Origin: Cavenderia fasciculata
Lineage: Eukaryota; Evosea; Eumycetozoa; Acytosteliales; Cavenderiaceae
DNA: 64,000 bases
Reading direction: 5' to 3'
Assembly (NCBI RefSeq): GCF_000203815.1
Contig: NW_004457737.1
Coordinates: 2,046,001 to 2,110,000, forward strand
The position numbers and the translations under genes are program-made. Each line of letters begins with the position of its first letter. The first letter of the stretch is position 1. Below, piece after piece: positions 26,467 to 39,100 of the stretch. The notes under the pieces were generated by a model. The model saw only the letters and a program-made list of their open reading frames with translations, searched no databases and was not told the DNA's origin.

Positions 26467-26802
26467 ATGTCAACTTTCAATACACCTTCTTCTTCTTCAT
26501 CATTACCACCAGCACCACTATACGACTCAATTAGAGTCCAAGAATGGACCAACGCAATGGTTGAGACTTGGTTGGAAGATTGTAGAAAATTATTATATTT
26601 CCAAAATAGGGTAGTCTTTTGCGATGCCCATATCACAGGAGTGGTCCTTTTACAAAACTTGGCATCGGTAGATGCATTTGATGGCATCTTTATTCCACCA
26701 ACTCAAGATGTAATAGATGATCCTCACAGATTAGAAAAAAGGGATATGTTCCTTCTATGTCTTTTTCATGACGCCAAAAGAAGACATAGTGCATCCCAAT
26801 AA
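26467..26802 (+). CDS. Small SAM-domain-like protein
   Basis: A 111-residue protein has a Ser/Pro-rich start and a ~70-residue region with the SAM pattern: W at the start (VQEWTNAMVETWLEDC), aromatic Y-F (LYFQNRVVF), then ITGVVLLQNLASVDAF, where G-x2-L-L-x-L is the usual core. SAM domains mediate protein-protein or RNA contacts. The gene fits between two ankyrin-like genes on the same strand with short spacers. The family call rests on pattern only. Confidence 0.55.
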   Translation: MSTFNTPSSSSSLPPAPLYDSIRVQEWTNAMVETWLEDCRKLLYFQNRVVFCDAHITGVVLLQNLASVDAFDGIFIPPTQDVIDDPHRLEKRDMFLLCLFHDAKRRHSASQ

Positions 26803-26884
26803 ATTCTATTTCTTTATTTCTGCGAAAGAATATTCTAATTCTTGAACCTTTTTTTTTTTTTTTTTTTTGTATTATTGCTTTCTG

Positions 26885-26938
26885 TTTATATATATAAGTA
26901 TACTTATATATATATAAGTATACTTATATATATATATT
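26885..26938. repeat. Tandem AT palindromes
   Basis: Two copies of ATAAGTATACTTAT are embedded in alternating TA runs just upstream of the start codon at 26958. Each copy is self-complementary and could form a cruciform. Confidence 0.8.
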
Positions 26939-26957
26939 TGTATAGTTTATATAAATT

Positions 26958-28844
26958 ATGGTAATAAAAGAGGAGACGGAACCATTTTTTAAAGTATTTA
27001 GAATAGTTATACTTAGAAGGATTATATTTGGGTATATAGAATCGATTGGAGGTGATGGTATATATTACAATACAAAGTACATTCAATCATTGGATCTACT
27101 TGGTATTACTAGATTTGGAAGTGGTGTTCATCATATCATAAAGAGCAATGTAGAGAGATTACTTGTAGAGTATCCATCGTTTGTAAGAAAGTTTGATATG
27201 GAGGATATGATCGATCGGATGGATTACAAGACTGCAATGCTTCTCAATCAGAATGGTTTATTCGATTGTTTGAATCAAGATGATTTGCTGCGTCTGCTTT
27301 GGAAGACATGTTCAAGTGGATGGCAGGACATGTTTGAAATGATCTTGGCAAAGAAACCATACAAGAGGGTATTTTGGTCAAAGCAAACAATGTGGTTTAG
27401 GATACAAGGTCATATTCGGCTCATTGCCAACAATCATGTGGATTTTCTAAAGTACTATGTGCAAAAGGATATTGATAAATGTTACGGATCGGTTGATATG
27501 GAAAGTTTTGTGAATCCTCTTTACATTGCCTCCAAGAAGAATGACCATGTAGAGATGATCAAATATTTGTTGGAGCATCCCGTCTACTCGAGACGACTCT
27601 CTTGTCATGTTCAATCCTTGTTTGAACAATCAGCTTTTAATGTTCAACGGTATCTTTTCGAAACTCATCATGCAACCATTACCATTAGAGTGTTGCAAAG
27701 GGCGTGTAGCAGTGGTCAAGCCAATCTCATCACCTTTATGTTGGACAATGAGACTATCAGCAGTCAGCAGGCACCAAATTACCGTCCATGTATATCATTG
27801 GGATACGGTAAAATCGTTGATAGTATTGACATTTGGAAAAGACTATTGAGTCATCCATTGTCCTATCGTCCCGACCAGTCAATCTTGCAAACTTGTTTGT
27901 TGACAGAAAGGAACAAACACCTATCACTTGAAACATTCAAATATCTTTTGGACAAGTTATCATTTCTAGTGGATGAACGGTTTTTGATAGATGCTATCAA
28001 ACTGCGACCACAGTTGGATTGGATCAAACCTGTGTTTGACAATCTATCAACAACTCCTGGCAAGCTTACAGACCCAACAAATGTTTTACAAGTTTTGATG
28101 GAATATGGTAATCTAGAATTATTGAAATACTTTATGTCTACAACAAAGTATGACAATAATATTAATGGTACACTACCACAGGATATTTCACTTTTTTTAA
28201 AGTCTATACCTCTTGGTGCACACATACCATTGGATATAATCACATTTATGTTTGAAAGTCAATTATTTGATGATCAACAGGTTCAACCTCACGATAGTAC
28301 CGAGGGATACCATAATAGTAGATATTATGTAGAATCTGAATGCTATCTTTATGAAAAGGGTGTGTTTCAACATACCCTATATTCACTAGACTGGATTGCC
28401 GATCGTGGTCATCTTGGACTTGCCAAGATCATTGTCGAAAGTAAAAAGTGTCGCTTTGGTAGATCGGTCAGTTTACCTGATGCTATGAATTTGGATCCTG
28501 GCCACCTCGACACTTTGGAATATCTTTACGAAAAATACCCTTTCTCCTTTAATCATTCAGACATTTCGTATGTATTTGTTGGCAAGTTGATATCACATGG
28601 TAAAGATGCATTTCTAGAAAAAATGATCAACTCTGACCAAACATCTCAAGTCGTCAAATTACATCTACTCTGCCAACTAAGAAAACAATCATTAAAATAT
28701 GGTAATATTGGTGTATTGGATTTTATTAAAAAATTAATCAATCAAAATTTAATTCAAAATTGGAAACTAGAAAAGGAAATTTTAAGATATAATACATATA
28801 AAAAAAAATATATAAATAAAAATAGTATCATATTTTGTGGATAA
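26958..28844 (+). CDS. Dictyostelid ankyrin-like protein
   Basis: A single-exon 628-residue protein starts with the family motif EPFFKVFRIVILRRIIFGYI. Ankyrin-like helical repeats follow (SKKNDHVEMIKYLLEHPVYS, SSGQANLITFMLDNETI, ADRGHLGLAKIIVES). It is a paralogue of the gene at 24137 in layout, with low identity. The C-terminus is basic. Function unknown; these proteins are usually listed only as ankyrin repeat-containing. Confidence 0.7.
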   Translation: MVIKEETEPFFKVFRIVILRRIIFGYIESIGGDGIYYNTKYIQSLDLLGITRFGSGVHHIIKSNVERLLVEYPSFVRKFDMEDMIDRMDYKTAMLLNQNGLFDCLNQDDLLRLLWKTCSSGWQDMFEMILAKKPYKRVFWSKQTMWFRIQGHIRLIANNHVDFLKYYVQKDIDKCYGSVDMESFVNPLYIASKKNDHVEMIKYLLEHPVYSRRLSCHVQSLFEQSAFNVQRYLFETHHATITIRVLQRACSSGQANLITFMLDNETISSQQAPNYRPCISLGYGKIVDSIDIWKRLLSHPLSYRPDQSILQTCLLTERNKHLSLETFKYLLDKLSFLVDERFLIDAIKLRPQLDWIKPVFDNLSTTPGKLTDPTNVLQVLMEYGNLELLKYFMSTTKYDNNINGTLPQDISLFLKSIPLGAHIPLDIITFMFESQLFDDQQVQPHDSTEGYHNSRYYVESECYLYEKGVFQHTLYSLDWIADRGHLGLAKIIVESKKCRFGRSVSLPDAMNLDPGHLDTLEYLYEKYPFSFNHSDISYVFVGKLISHGKDAFLEKMINSDQTSQVVKLHLLCQLRKQSLKYGNIGVLDFIKKLINQNLIQNWKLEKEILRYNTYKKKYINKNSIIFCG

Positions 28845-31664
28845 AAAAAATAAATAGAAAAAAAGAACGATATTTATTTATTTATTTATGTATTTTTCCA
28901 AAACCTTTCATCGAAGTTTTTGGATTGGGAATTCCAAAATGCCTCTTTTTTTTTTTTTTTTTTTAATTTAGTTTCATTTTCATTGCCTACTCTACTCACT
29001 ATTCCTACTACTATACACTCTACAAGAGAATGGGAATATGATTGTGATTGGTTTGGTGATGGATCTACTGCTATGGTGTGGGATTGGGTTGGGTATTATT
29101 TTTCACCGTTTTTTCTACTCCAACTCGACGAAATCACCACACTGTTTGCTGAACATCACCATCATCAATGATAACAGTAATGTTTAAAAAATAATCAAAA
29201 GAGAACCACAGTTTTTAAATCAAAGCAAACAAACACAAACTAGCATTTTGGATTATTAAAGTATGTTCGTTCTATCACACACTTCACCACCTCACTCTAC
29301 CTACGTCTATGTTTCCTTTTGTTTTTTTAAGGTGATTTATTTTTGGTCTCGCTCGAATCATATCACAAAATAATGCTACTACCTAGTCAATTAAAAAAGG
29401 AGGGTTCAATCAAATCAACATGCAATGCATGATGATCACTTTAGTATATGTTTAGTACTAAACAAATAATATTAAAAATATTTATTTATAAATATATAAA
29501 TAAATAAATAAATAGCCAGAAGAATCATTTAGAGAGAATTAGATAGAAAGATAGAATTAGTATAATCATCATGATTTCGATTAATTAATAAATGAATAAA
29601 AATATTTATATAATATAGAAAAGTATATTTGTATGTCCATCACATAATCAATGTTTCCGTACACCCACAACATTTAAATTTTAAATACGAGGAAATGAAT
29701 AATTAGAATAATAATTAGTTACTAGATTTCACCTAATCAATCAAATCAAATCAAATCAAATACACTCTTAAATAATAATTCATAGATCCATAACCCCTAA
29801 AGTCGGATATTTTAAAATCAAACTATCCTTGTTGTTAGATTGTGTTTTATAAATATATATTATCAAGTTTTCACAACCAAATATTTGATTGGTTTTAAAT
29901 TATACCATGCATACAAGGTATTCAAATATAAACACTGATGATTACATTATTGTATTCTTTTTTGTAAGATGACCATCAACAAACCAACATATAGAGTCAC
30001 TGTGTTTCAAAAATCATCATCACCATATTTAGGGATGACCAAAAAAATGTTAATGAATGTTACAATTCATTAATTATTATTAAACATAGATCAAACAAAT
30101 CCTTTTTTAATAATAATAATAATAATAATACTCTATAAAAGATAATTTTAATGTAAGATGAAGAATAATTTAACAGCAACAACAAAGACACAAAAATAAT
30201 CTATTGTTAGAGTTTAGTAATAATAATAATAACACCAAAAAATACCATTAATACTCTATATTGTTGTGATTGGATGATCGAAAAAAGAAATGGTGTGTTT
30301 GCGAAATCGCGTGTGGTGGTTGTTTTGAAAGAGAGGGAGAGAAGAACGAAGCAGAATCACGGGTGCTGTTTTTTCTGTTGTTTTCACCCCCCTCTCCATC
30401 CCACCCACACCGATGTCTTCCTATCTTGTACTTCATACTTGTCTCAAACAATAACAATACCAGTAGGAAGTTGGCCAGGGTAAAAAAAATATCTGTAGAG
30501 ACGAACGAGTAATATTAGTACAACTTGAGAGAGAATCGATTGTCTCTGCACAAAAAGTAGACAGGATAGAGTAGTGGCAACCTGAGACATTGGTGTAAAT
30601 TTGAAAAAGAACACAATAATATATTCATTCATCATAATAGTAATAGTAATAATATTTGTAAAAATAATTGTAATAATAATAATAGTAGTATTCAATTCTA
30701 TTCCATTTAATTAATAATATTTATTAATTTATTGATATTATACCTACCGTATTTGTATTTTTACATAGCTTGCCCACCACCCCCAACGACCACATTGTTG
30801 TTGTAATTGTATACAATAAAAGTAATATCTACTCTATTCTCCTCTCCTTTCCTTTCCTGTCACACTCTCACTCACTCACACACATCAAATAATTAAATAA
30901 TTACAAAAAAATACATACTGTTGGACTAGTATAATTATTATTATTCCCAAACACCTCTCCTGCTATAGCAATATTATCATTGTGCAATCATTTTGCTTTT
31001 ATATATTTCCAACCATTAAATTTGTATTATTATTTAAAAACAATATTATTAGATAAAAAAAAAGATAGATAGACAGAGATAGACAAAGAGAGATAGATAG
31101 AAACGATTGATTGTTTAATCTTTATAATTGGAATAACCCGAACACGGAAAATCAAATATCCGTCAACCATTATCATTTGGGCAATAATAATAATATTTGT
31201 AGAGACCAATACATTTTTGAATCCAAAAGGTAATCAATCAATTTCCAAATACCCATCCTCTTTCACACCTACCCTACCTACCCTTATTTACAGAGCATTG
31301 GGCAATTTTAATAATATTATAATTATTATTCCCATCGCCATTGTGTCATTTTACAAATAGTTATTATCGAGTATAATAGTAGTAGTAGTAGTAGTAGTAT
31401 TATTATTAGTGATTGTAAATAAGTCTATCGTAGGTCATGTCCAAAAATATTATTATTATTCTATATTATAATATATATTTTTTAATTTGATCCATAGTAC
31501 ATTTTTGTTATTATAATTATTATTGTCATAAAAATCAACCAAATATCCTATAGCTATCTATACATTATCACTATAAAATTTTAATAATTGCTAATGGTCG
31601 AGGTAGGAAGGAAGAGTAATAATAATAATAATATTTAAAATAATTAATAATCACCAACAAAAAA

Positions 31665-31698
<34 letters not shown>

Positions 31699-32419
31699 GT
31701 TAAATAGTGTGACATATATCTAGAGATTTAATATTTATATTTATAATTTATAATACCTCATAAAACATTTTTTGACAACCCCCCGTTTGTATTTGTATTT
31801 ATTTTATCTATTGATAAAATTTAAACGATTAGAATAGATAGATTATTTTATTATATTGGAAATATTATTAAAAAAAATAACCAGTCATATTCATTGTGTG
31901 TAATAATTCATAATCAACAAAGAACACTTCCACACTTCCATCCTTCCTTCCACACAAATAAAAACATTAATATTTATATTTTGTTTGCTAATATAATCAT
32001 CATTTTTTTTTAAAAACAAACATTTAATTTTATATTTTATTATTTAGGTTATAAAACAAAAGAAGAATCAAAGAAGATTAATAGAAGAATCATAAAAATT
32101 TAAATTCACATAAATAATAATAATTAGGTATTATTGAAAACAAGTACAAAAAACAAAAAACTAAAAAAATTGGAAATTAATTCGCGAATCAATTCTTTTA
32201 AAATCTAAATTAAATAACCTAAAAGAGAAGATATTCTATAAAAGTAAATAATATAAATATATTATCAACAACAACAACAACAACAGAACAACACAACAAG
32301 TGAACATCAATTTTTTAATAATAACAACATTTAAATAGTAATACCAAACCCTGATCAAACCAACCAACAAACAAACAAACAAAGAAATAATAATATAATT
32401 TAATTTAATTTTTCGAAAA
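28845..32419. other. Gene-poor 3.6 kb AT-rich stretch
   Basis: No convincing coding exon, tRNA or known RNA gene was seen on either strand. It holds T-runs, AAT/ATT microsatellites (e.g. 31615-31697), (GTA)n near 31378-31400 and short G-rich islands. Small ORFs at 28920, 30248-30512 and 30444 lack family resemblance. The last ~400 bp is an A-rich leader-like region ahead of the 32420 gene, where a TTATTTAG at ~32040 may end a leader intron. Confidence 0.5.
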
Positions 32420-33919
32420 ATGGAAACTTTAACAATAGAACCTCAATCAACTGTCATTAAAGACACTACTAATAATAATAATAATACAACTACAGATAGT
32501 AATAATAATCAAGATGATCAATTAGACAATAACAATAATGATAGTAGTAGTAGTAGTGCAACTGCATCTTCATCATTTGATGTATTACATATTATATATT
32601 CACTTTCCAATTGGTTAAGAGGTATTGAAAACAAGGAGGAATTTGATGAAGAAGAATATAGAGTGAGAGAAAAGGAGTTGTGGAAGGACTGGGAATGGGT
32701 TTTATCGACGACCGAAGAGTTTGTACTCAAACAGAATCAGATCGAGAGTGAAAAGGTGTTGGGTGAGATCAACAACCTGAAAAAGACTGCCTCCAATCTA
32801 AAGTTGAAACCATTCTTTATCAATCGTGCATCAGAACTACTCAAACGTCAACCACAAGATGATGTTGAAACATTAAAGGCTCCACTCGACTCTTCAAAAA
32901 GATCTGCTGTCGTTGCAGCCGTCGTCAACATTATGGAAGAGGAATGGTTAAACTATATAAAGGAAAAGCTATTTAGAGAGGAATTTTTAAACGATAGTAT
33001 TATAGAGTCTCAAGCTGCTGCATTGGAAGATTCATCATCATCTTCTTCTTCATCATCACAATCATCATTGGACGACCAAACTGAATCAGCTGAAGAAGGT
33101 TGGGAAGAAAAACAAATAGAAAAGGAAGATCAACAAGAAGAACAAGAGAAACCATCATTACCATCAATCGAACAACAAACAAATGAAGAAGAAATTAAAG
33201 ATTTAAAATTAGATAGTACAACCTTTGATATGTTTGTTTTAAACAAAAACATTAACAAAATCACTTGGAATCAATTTATTGATAGTTTTAAAGGTCAAAA
33301 ATATTCTAAAGGAATTAATGTTAGAATGGTATGTAAAATTTAATAATTATTTAATGAATAATGGTCGTTATTTTGTTTATTAATTTAATTTATTTACTAT
33401 TTCTATAGAAAGATATTGGGTTTCAAGCATCACATGGATTTGATGGTTCATTAAATTCAAGAGTTTTGGGTGATATAACTTGGTCGATTTGGAATACATT
33501 GGCAACTGCATTAAAACAAATTAGAGAATTGACAGTTGAAGAATCCGATGGTTTGGTTGAAATTGTTTGTTCTCTTCAACCAACTCTTTTAAAACTTTGG
33601 TTAAATACAAAACTCAATTCAAGAGTTGGTGCCAAAAATGAAGGTCTTGTTGTAGAAAAATGGAAAAATGAAGAAGTTTTAAAAAAGAAAAAGTAATTAT
33701 AAATACATAGTAGTTGTAGTAGTGAGCGACATATATTTAAAATTAATACTAATACATTTACTTTTTTTCTTTAATTGTTTTAGAATATTAGAGTTAAAGA
33801 AATCTGGTAAATTAGATAAATATACTGGAGAAAAGACCAAGATTTTGGCACACGAAAGAAGAGAAATCTCATCGCTTCGATCAACTTTGGAAAAGAAATT
33901 AAAATTACGAACCAATTAA
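32420..33919 (+). CDS. Acidic coiled-coil protein, unrecognised
   Basis: Exons 32420-33328, 33409-33692 and 33784-33919 close in frame to give 442 residues. An Asn/Ser-rich start is followed by a helical region (LSNWLRGIENKEEFDEEEY), a Ser run with an acidic Glu-rich linker around residues 195-250, a conserved-looking block (GFQASHGFDGSLNSRVLGD) and a basic coiled C-terminus (AHERREISSLRSTLEKKLKL). No family was recognised. It is likely a real conserved dictyostelid gene because three exons join in phase and codon use matches neighbours. Confidence 0.7.
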
Positions 33920-34517
33920 TTCATAATTATAATTTCCATCACAACCCTCCCTACTTTTTTTTTTTTCCCCATCCTCCGACTCTTTTATTCATATTACTCT
34001 TTCTTCTCCTTTTAGGATTTTTTAAAAGAAGAAGAGTATTCTATATTTGCATCGTCAACTATACAACATACATATCACACTATCTATATATTTATTATAT
34101 AACAATCTGGAATAACCCCTATAATATCAACTAACTAACCCCCCCCCCCCTCCTTCTACCTACCCTTCTATCTATTTATTTATTATCTATTTATTTTAAA
34201 TATTTGGATTTCCTCTTCCGTTTTCTCCTAAAATTCACTCATTATATATACACACCAATCAAATACATACATAAACCAACAGATCATTTTCCATCAACCA
34301 TAGAGAAACCAAATCTTTTTAATAAATAAAATATACTCAACATGATGTATTTTTATATTTGTATATAAAACCAAACCAAACCATACAAACAAAAACATTT
34401 AAATTAATTTATTTGAAATTTTTATTGAGTGAGTTGAAGTTGTTTCATGGTTGCATCGAAAAGTATACTTTTCAATATATTGTTTCTCAGAGTTTAGATT
34501 AGATAGAAGAAGAAGAA
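33920..34517. other. Intergenic spacer
   Basis: A 600-bp spacer with T-rich and C-run (34140-34151) tracts; it contains the RIC8 upstream region. No gene recognised. Confidence 0.5.
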
Positions 34518-36037
34518 ATGGATAAATTTAATAGTTTATATCAACAATCTAAAGAAACAGAGTCAACATGGATCAATAGTTTAAAGAGTTTTAATGATAT
34601 TCATGCTGGTATGTTCAAAGGCATAGTACTATAGAGCAAAAGAACACAAATGTTCTAACCATACACAATTTATAGATGATAGAGCATTCGAAAAGATCTA
34701 TGGCAATGATAACAAATTTAAATTTGATAGTAATTTATTTGATATACTAAAGAGAGAATTGGATGGTCAAGTACAAATATCAGATAAACCATCATCAGCT
34801 GCGATCTATCAAACTCTTGTAGCTCTTAGAATATCTTTACGTGAACAAATTCCTCAAGAAGAATCACTTTTAATTCAAGTAAATATAGATAAGAAATAGA
34901 AAGAAGAAGGAGGAGGAATAAGAGTTAGGTTAACTCATTCTATTTCTATTTGTAGAATATAGGAAACTTTTTTAAACTTGGTAATATTGGAGAGAATGAA
35001 AAGACAAATATTTATTCAGATGAGATTAGAGAGGAAGCTTTAAAATCTTTACTCAATTGTACAACTAGAAACAAACGACTACAAGCCACCTTTGACACTG
35101 AAATGAATGGACCACACCTTTTGACCAAAGAATTGATCAATGGTTTGGATGACAAGGTTGCACTTCCAATCTATAAGATTCTCATTCATCGTTGTACACT
35201 ACCAGAGACACGTGCAATTGTTTGTCAAGCTGGTATTATGGATCACCTTATCAACCAACTAGAAGTTCGTACCACAGGTGCCAACTTTGACCCATCTACC
35301 ATTTTGGGTGATTTATTCCGTCTCACCTTTACCGCTACCATGCATCTCGGTCAATTGGACAAGTCTGGTGGCAAAACAACCGATCCCTCTGACAAGGAGA
35401 TTGAACAATGTCGTAAATTCTTCCCAATCTACAAGCGCATATTTACCTATCATTGTGATCGTGACCATCCAATGTATGCAATTAAAATGGCCGTCATCTC
35501 TGCTCTTCTCAATACTCCAAAACAATTATTGGAAGAATTATTAGATGAAGTTGATCTATCTTATTTAGAAGATATATTAAAATCTCAATCTTATTTTGCT
35601 GACAAGTAAATTAAAAAACAAAAAAAAGAAAGAAGAAAAAGAATAATGTTTATTAATATCTTTATTTATTATTTAGACCAGAAGGACCAGGAGAATTAAT
35701 TCCAATTTTAATGTTATTAACAAATATTACACAATATATTAAAGCAACTCGTGATAGATTATTTGTTTATACTTTTCCAGAGGAATTAACAAAGGTCACA
35801 GATGAAGCTGTTGGTATTACAATAGAGACACCAAAGGCTGCACTTCAACATGATACAGTTAGTTCAAAATTAATTCCATTAATGACAGCATCGGATATTG
35901 GATTAAAACATTTTGTATCTGAATTTTTCTATTATATTTGTGATGAAGATCCAAATGAAATTTGTAGAGTAACTGGTTATGGTAATGCTGCTGGTTTATT
36001 AGCAATGAAAGGTTTATTAAGTTTAGGTGGTCAATAA
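34518..36037 (+). CDS. ric8: RIC8 (synembryn), G-alpha chaperone and exchange factor
   Basis: Four exons (34518-34608, 34676-34878, 34956-35605, 35677-36037) give 434 residues. The C-terminal part carries the family hallmark RVTGYGNAAGLLAMKGL and SEFFYYICDEDPNEICRVTG; upstream are armadillo-like helices (EEALKSLLNCTTRNKRLQAT, LPIYKILIHRCTLPETRAIV). RIC8 folds nascent G-alpha subunits and promotes GDP release from them independently of receptors; in Dictyostelium it supports chemotactic G-protein signalling. It is shorter than the ~530-residue animal proteins, stopping soon after the GYGNAAG block. Its 3' end is convergent with topoisomerase II. Confidence 0.92.
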
Positions 36038-36107
36038 AAATAAATAAATAAATAAATAAATTAGATTCAAATACATATGTTTTCACTTCTTTATTATTTT
36101 GATTTAT

Positions 36108-39100
36108 TTATTTTCTTTTATAAGTTTTATCTTTTAATAGAAAATCTTTTAATTGTTGAAGATCAGTTTTCCAAAGTTGATCAGATTCTTGAGATTGAAT
36201 GAAATTGAATTCTTCGGTACGTTTTGAAAGATTTTGTGTGAGTGTATCAATCTTTTCCTGTGTCATATCGAGGATGGGAAGATTAAATAGGTAGTTGAAC
36301 ATTTCCTCTTGGTTTTGATTGGGTGCCAATTTAAACTTGTTTTTGTGTAGCTCTTCGATGATGAGTTGTTTGGTTTTACCACCAAGTTTGACCTTGCCCG
36401 ATGCAATGAGACTGATAAATTGAATGGTAACATTAAACTTGTCGATTTGTTTCTTTAGACGATCTTGTAACATCTTTTTTCTGTCTACATAGAGTTTTCT
36501 ACGGTACTGGAAGAACTCTCCGATAATTTCTTCGGTCGATTCATACTTTTTAATGTTTCCATTGGTATCAAACAACATCAAATTGGAATGAAGTGAAGAG
36601 TTGAGTTTGAACTTGTCAATCAATTCATTGTCTGTCATTTCGTCAATCTCTTCCAATTGATCGTTGGTAAAGTGGATGGTAAACGATACACTGTTTTCAG
36701 TGTTGCCATCATGATAGCTTTTGATGAAATCCTTTTCAACCAAATCATTCAAAACCACCTTGTAATCGACTGTCCATTTACCAATTGGCAAATCACTAAT
36801 GACCAATGTACGACCAACGCGAGTAATCACACCAGATGTTTTGAATGATCCATTGACAGCATTACTTCCTCTAACAATGGTACCTGTAAATCCTCGGTAC
36901 CATGGTACAAGTGCTTTCATTTGCTTTTGATTATTTAATAGATTTAACAAATAATCAATCAAATCAATTGGTGAATAAAGTGGTACACTATTTGACATTC
37001 CAACTCCAATACCATCTGACCCATTTACTAATATCATTGGTAATATTGGTACATAATAATTTGGTTGAATCATTTCTCCTTCTTCTTCTAAATATTTTAA
37101 TAAATCTAAAGATAAACAAAAAATGAAAGAAAATAAAAGTATTAAAATTAATTTTCCATTTTCTATTTCTTTTTTTCTATTTTTTTTTTACCATCATCTA
37201 AATCATTAAAAATTAAACGAGTAATTGAATTTAATTTTGTAAATATATAACGAGGTGAAGCGGAATCATCACCACCTTGAAGACGAGTACCAAATTGACC
37301 TCCAGAAGTCAATAATGGGATGTTGTTACTACCAACAAAATCTTGAGCCATTTTAACAATGGTAGAAGAAAGAGATTGTTCACCATGATGATAGGCAGTA
37401 TGTTCAGCAACATAACCAGAGAATTGAGCCACTTTGATTTCACTTGTCAACTTTCTTTTAAAAGCAGCATAAAGAATTTTACGCTGACCAGGTTTCAAAC
37501 CATCCATGACCGATGGGATACTACGATGATTGGCAGCCCAACTGTAATGAATCAACTCTTTGTTGATAAAATCATCAAAACTTAATTCTTTGATTGAATG
37601 GTCTACAGACAATTGAGTAGTGTCACTTGACAATAACCAACGTTGACGTGCTTGTACTGCATCCTTGTTGAAAGCCATGGCAATAGCATTTGAACTTGGC
37701 TCACCGCTCCATGTAAACTTGATAATATGTTTTTTTAGATTGGAAAAGTATTCTTTGGCTTCGGCACTTGTATTGGTACCCAGACCCTTGTAATATTTGA
37801 TTGTCCAACCCTTGGTGACTCCAGATTGTGAATTTTTTACCCAATTGTGATAGTCGTTCATTGTGAAAAATGCCTTCTTTTCCGATCCCTTTGATACCTT
37901 TATGATGGGTGTAACAAACTCTTCTACAAAGTCACGTTGTAATAGTTCTGGCCAGAAATAGTGAATAAAATTAATAATGAGACCCTTGATATGTGAACCA
38001 TCATTATCTTGATCAGTCATAATCATAATCTTTCCATAACGAAGGTCTGCCATTGATTCCTCATCAATATACTTTTTCTTGTGTGACAAGCCAAGAATAT
38101 TGGTAAGATTATTGATTTCTTCATTGTTTAATAATTGTTTTGGTGTTACATCTCTAACATTTAACAATTTTCCTCTTAATGGAAAGACACCATATTTATC
38201 TCTACCAATTACTCCCAACCCCGATACTGCCAATGATTTTGCAGAATCTCCTTCTGTTAAAATTAATGTACATAATTTTGATTTTTGTCCTCCTGCCCAA
38301 TTTGCATCATCTAAATAAAAAATAAAAGAAAATTAAATGTTAACTATTTTTCTTTTTTTTTTTTTTTTTGATTTCTTTTTGATTTTACCTAATTTATGAA
38401 TATTTTTTAATAAAGAAGCTTTTGAAGTTCTAGTACTAGAAGAATGAACCAATTCAGCTTGTTGTTTCATTAAAACCCAACCAGCAATTTTTTCAAGGAT
38501 TTTAGAATTCTTGACAAAGGCGGCGAGGACGGGTTCTGGAATTTCAGGTTGAGAACCAAAGTTTTGATATTTTGTGGTAAGAGTTTCCTTGGTTTGAGAG
38601 TCAAAGGAAGGATTATCAATGAGACAATTGACAAAGAGAGCCAAGTGATGTTTGATGTTCATTGGACGAATTTCCAAATCATTGTATTTCTTTTTGAGAC
38701 GATCTGAAATATAACGAACCACTTGATCGGCAATGAAATTGACGTGGGTGCCACCCTTGAGTGTATTGATACTATTTACAAAACTAACTTGCATAAATTG
38801 ACCAGTATCACTTGTGGCCAACCCAATCTTCCAACGATCACCAACATTTGCAAACACAAAGTTGTCTGCAGTGTCGGATGGATTCTTTTCTTGATGTTTG
38901 GAGAGATGATGTTCGAATAGTGAAACGTAGGATTGGAAATTGTATTGAATGTGCTGACCGTTAAAGTAGACCTTGATATCTGGACAACATGCTGCGATAT
39001 CATAGACACGACGCTCCATCAATTTGAGTACATCATCGTCACGAAGTGACTCCATATGGAATCGCTTCAAATCTGGACGGAATGTGATTCGAGTAAATTC

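Noticed and set aside
28920-29171. 83-codon plus-strand ORF with a poly-Phe run
   Set aside because: The start crosses a T-run and nothing supports coding.
34140-34151. C homopolymer that could mark a G-quadruplex on the minus strand
   Set aside because: A single G-run cannot form an intramolecular quadruplex and no further runs lie close by.
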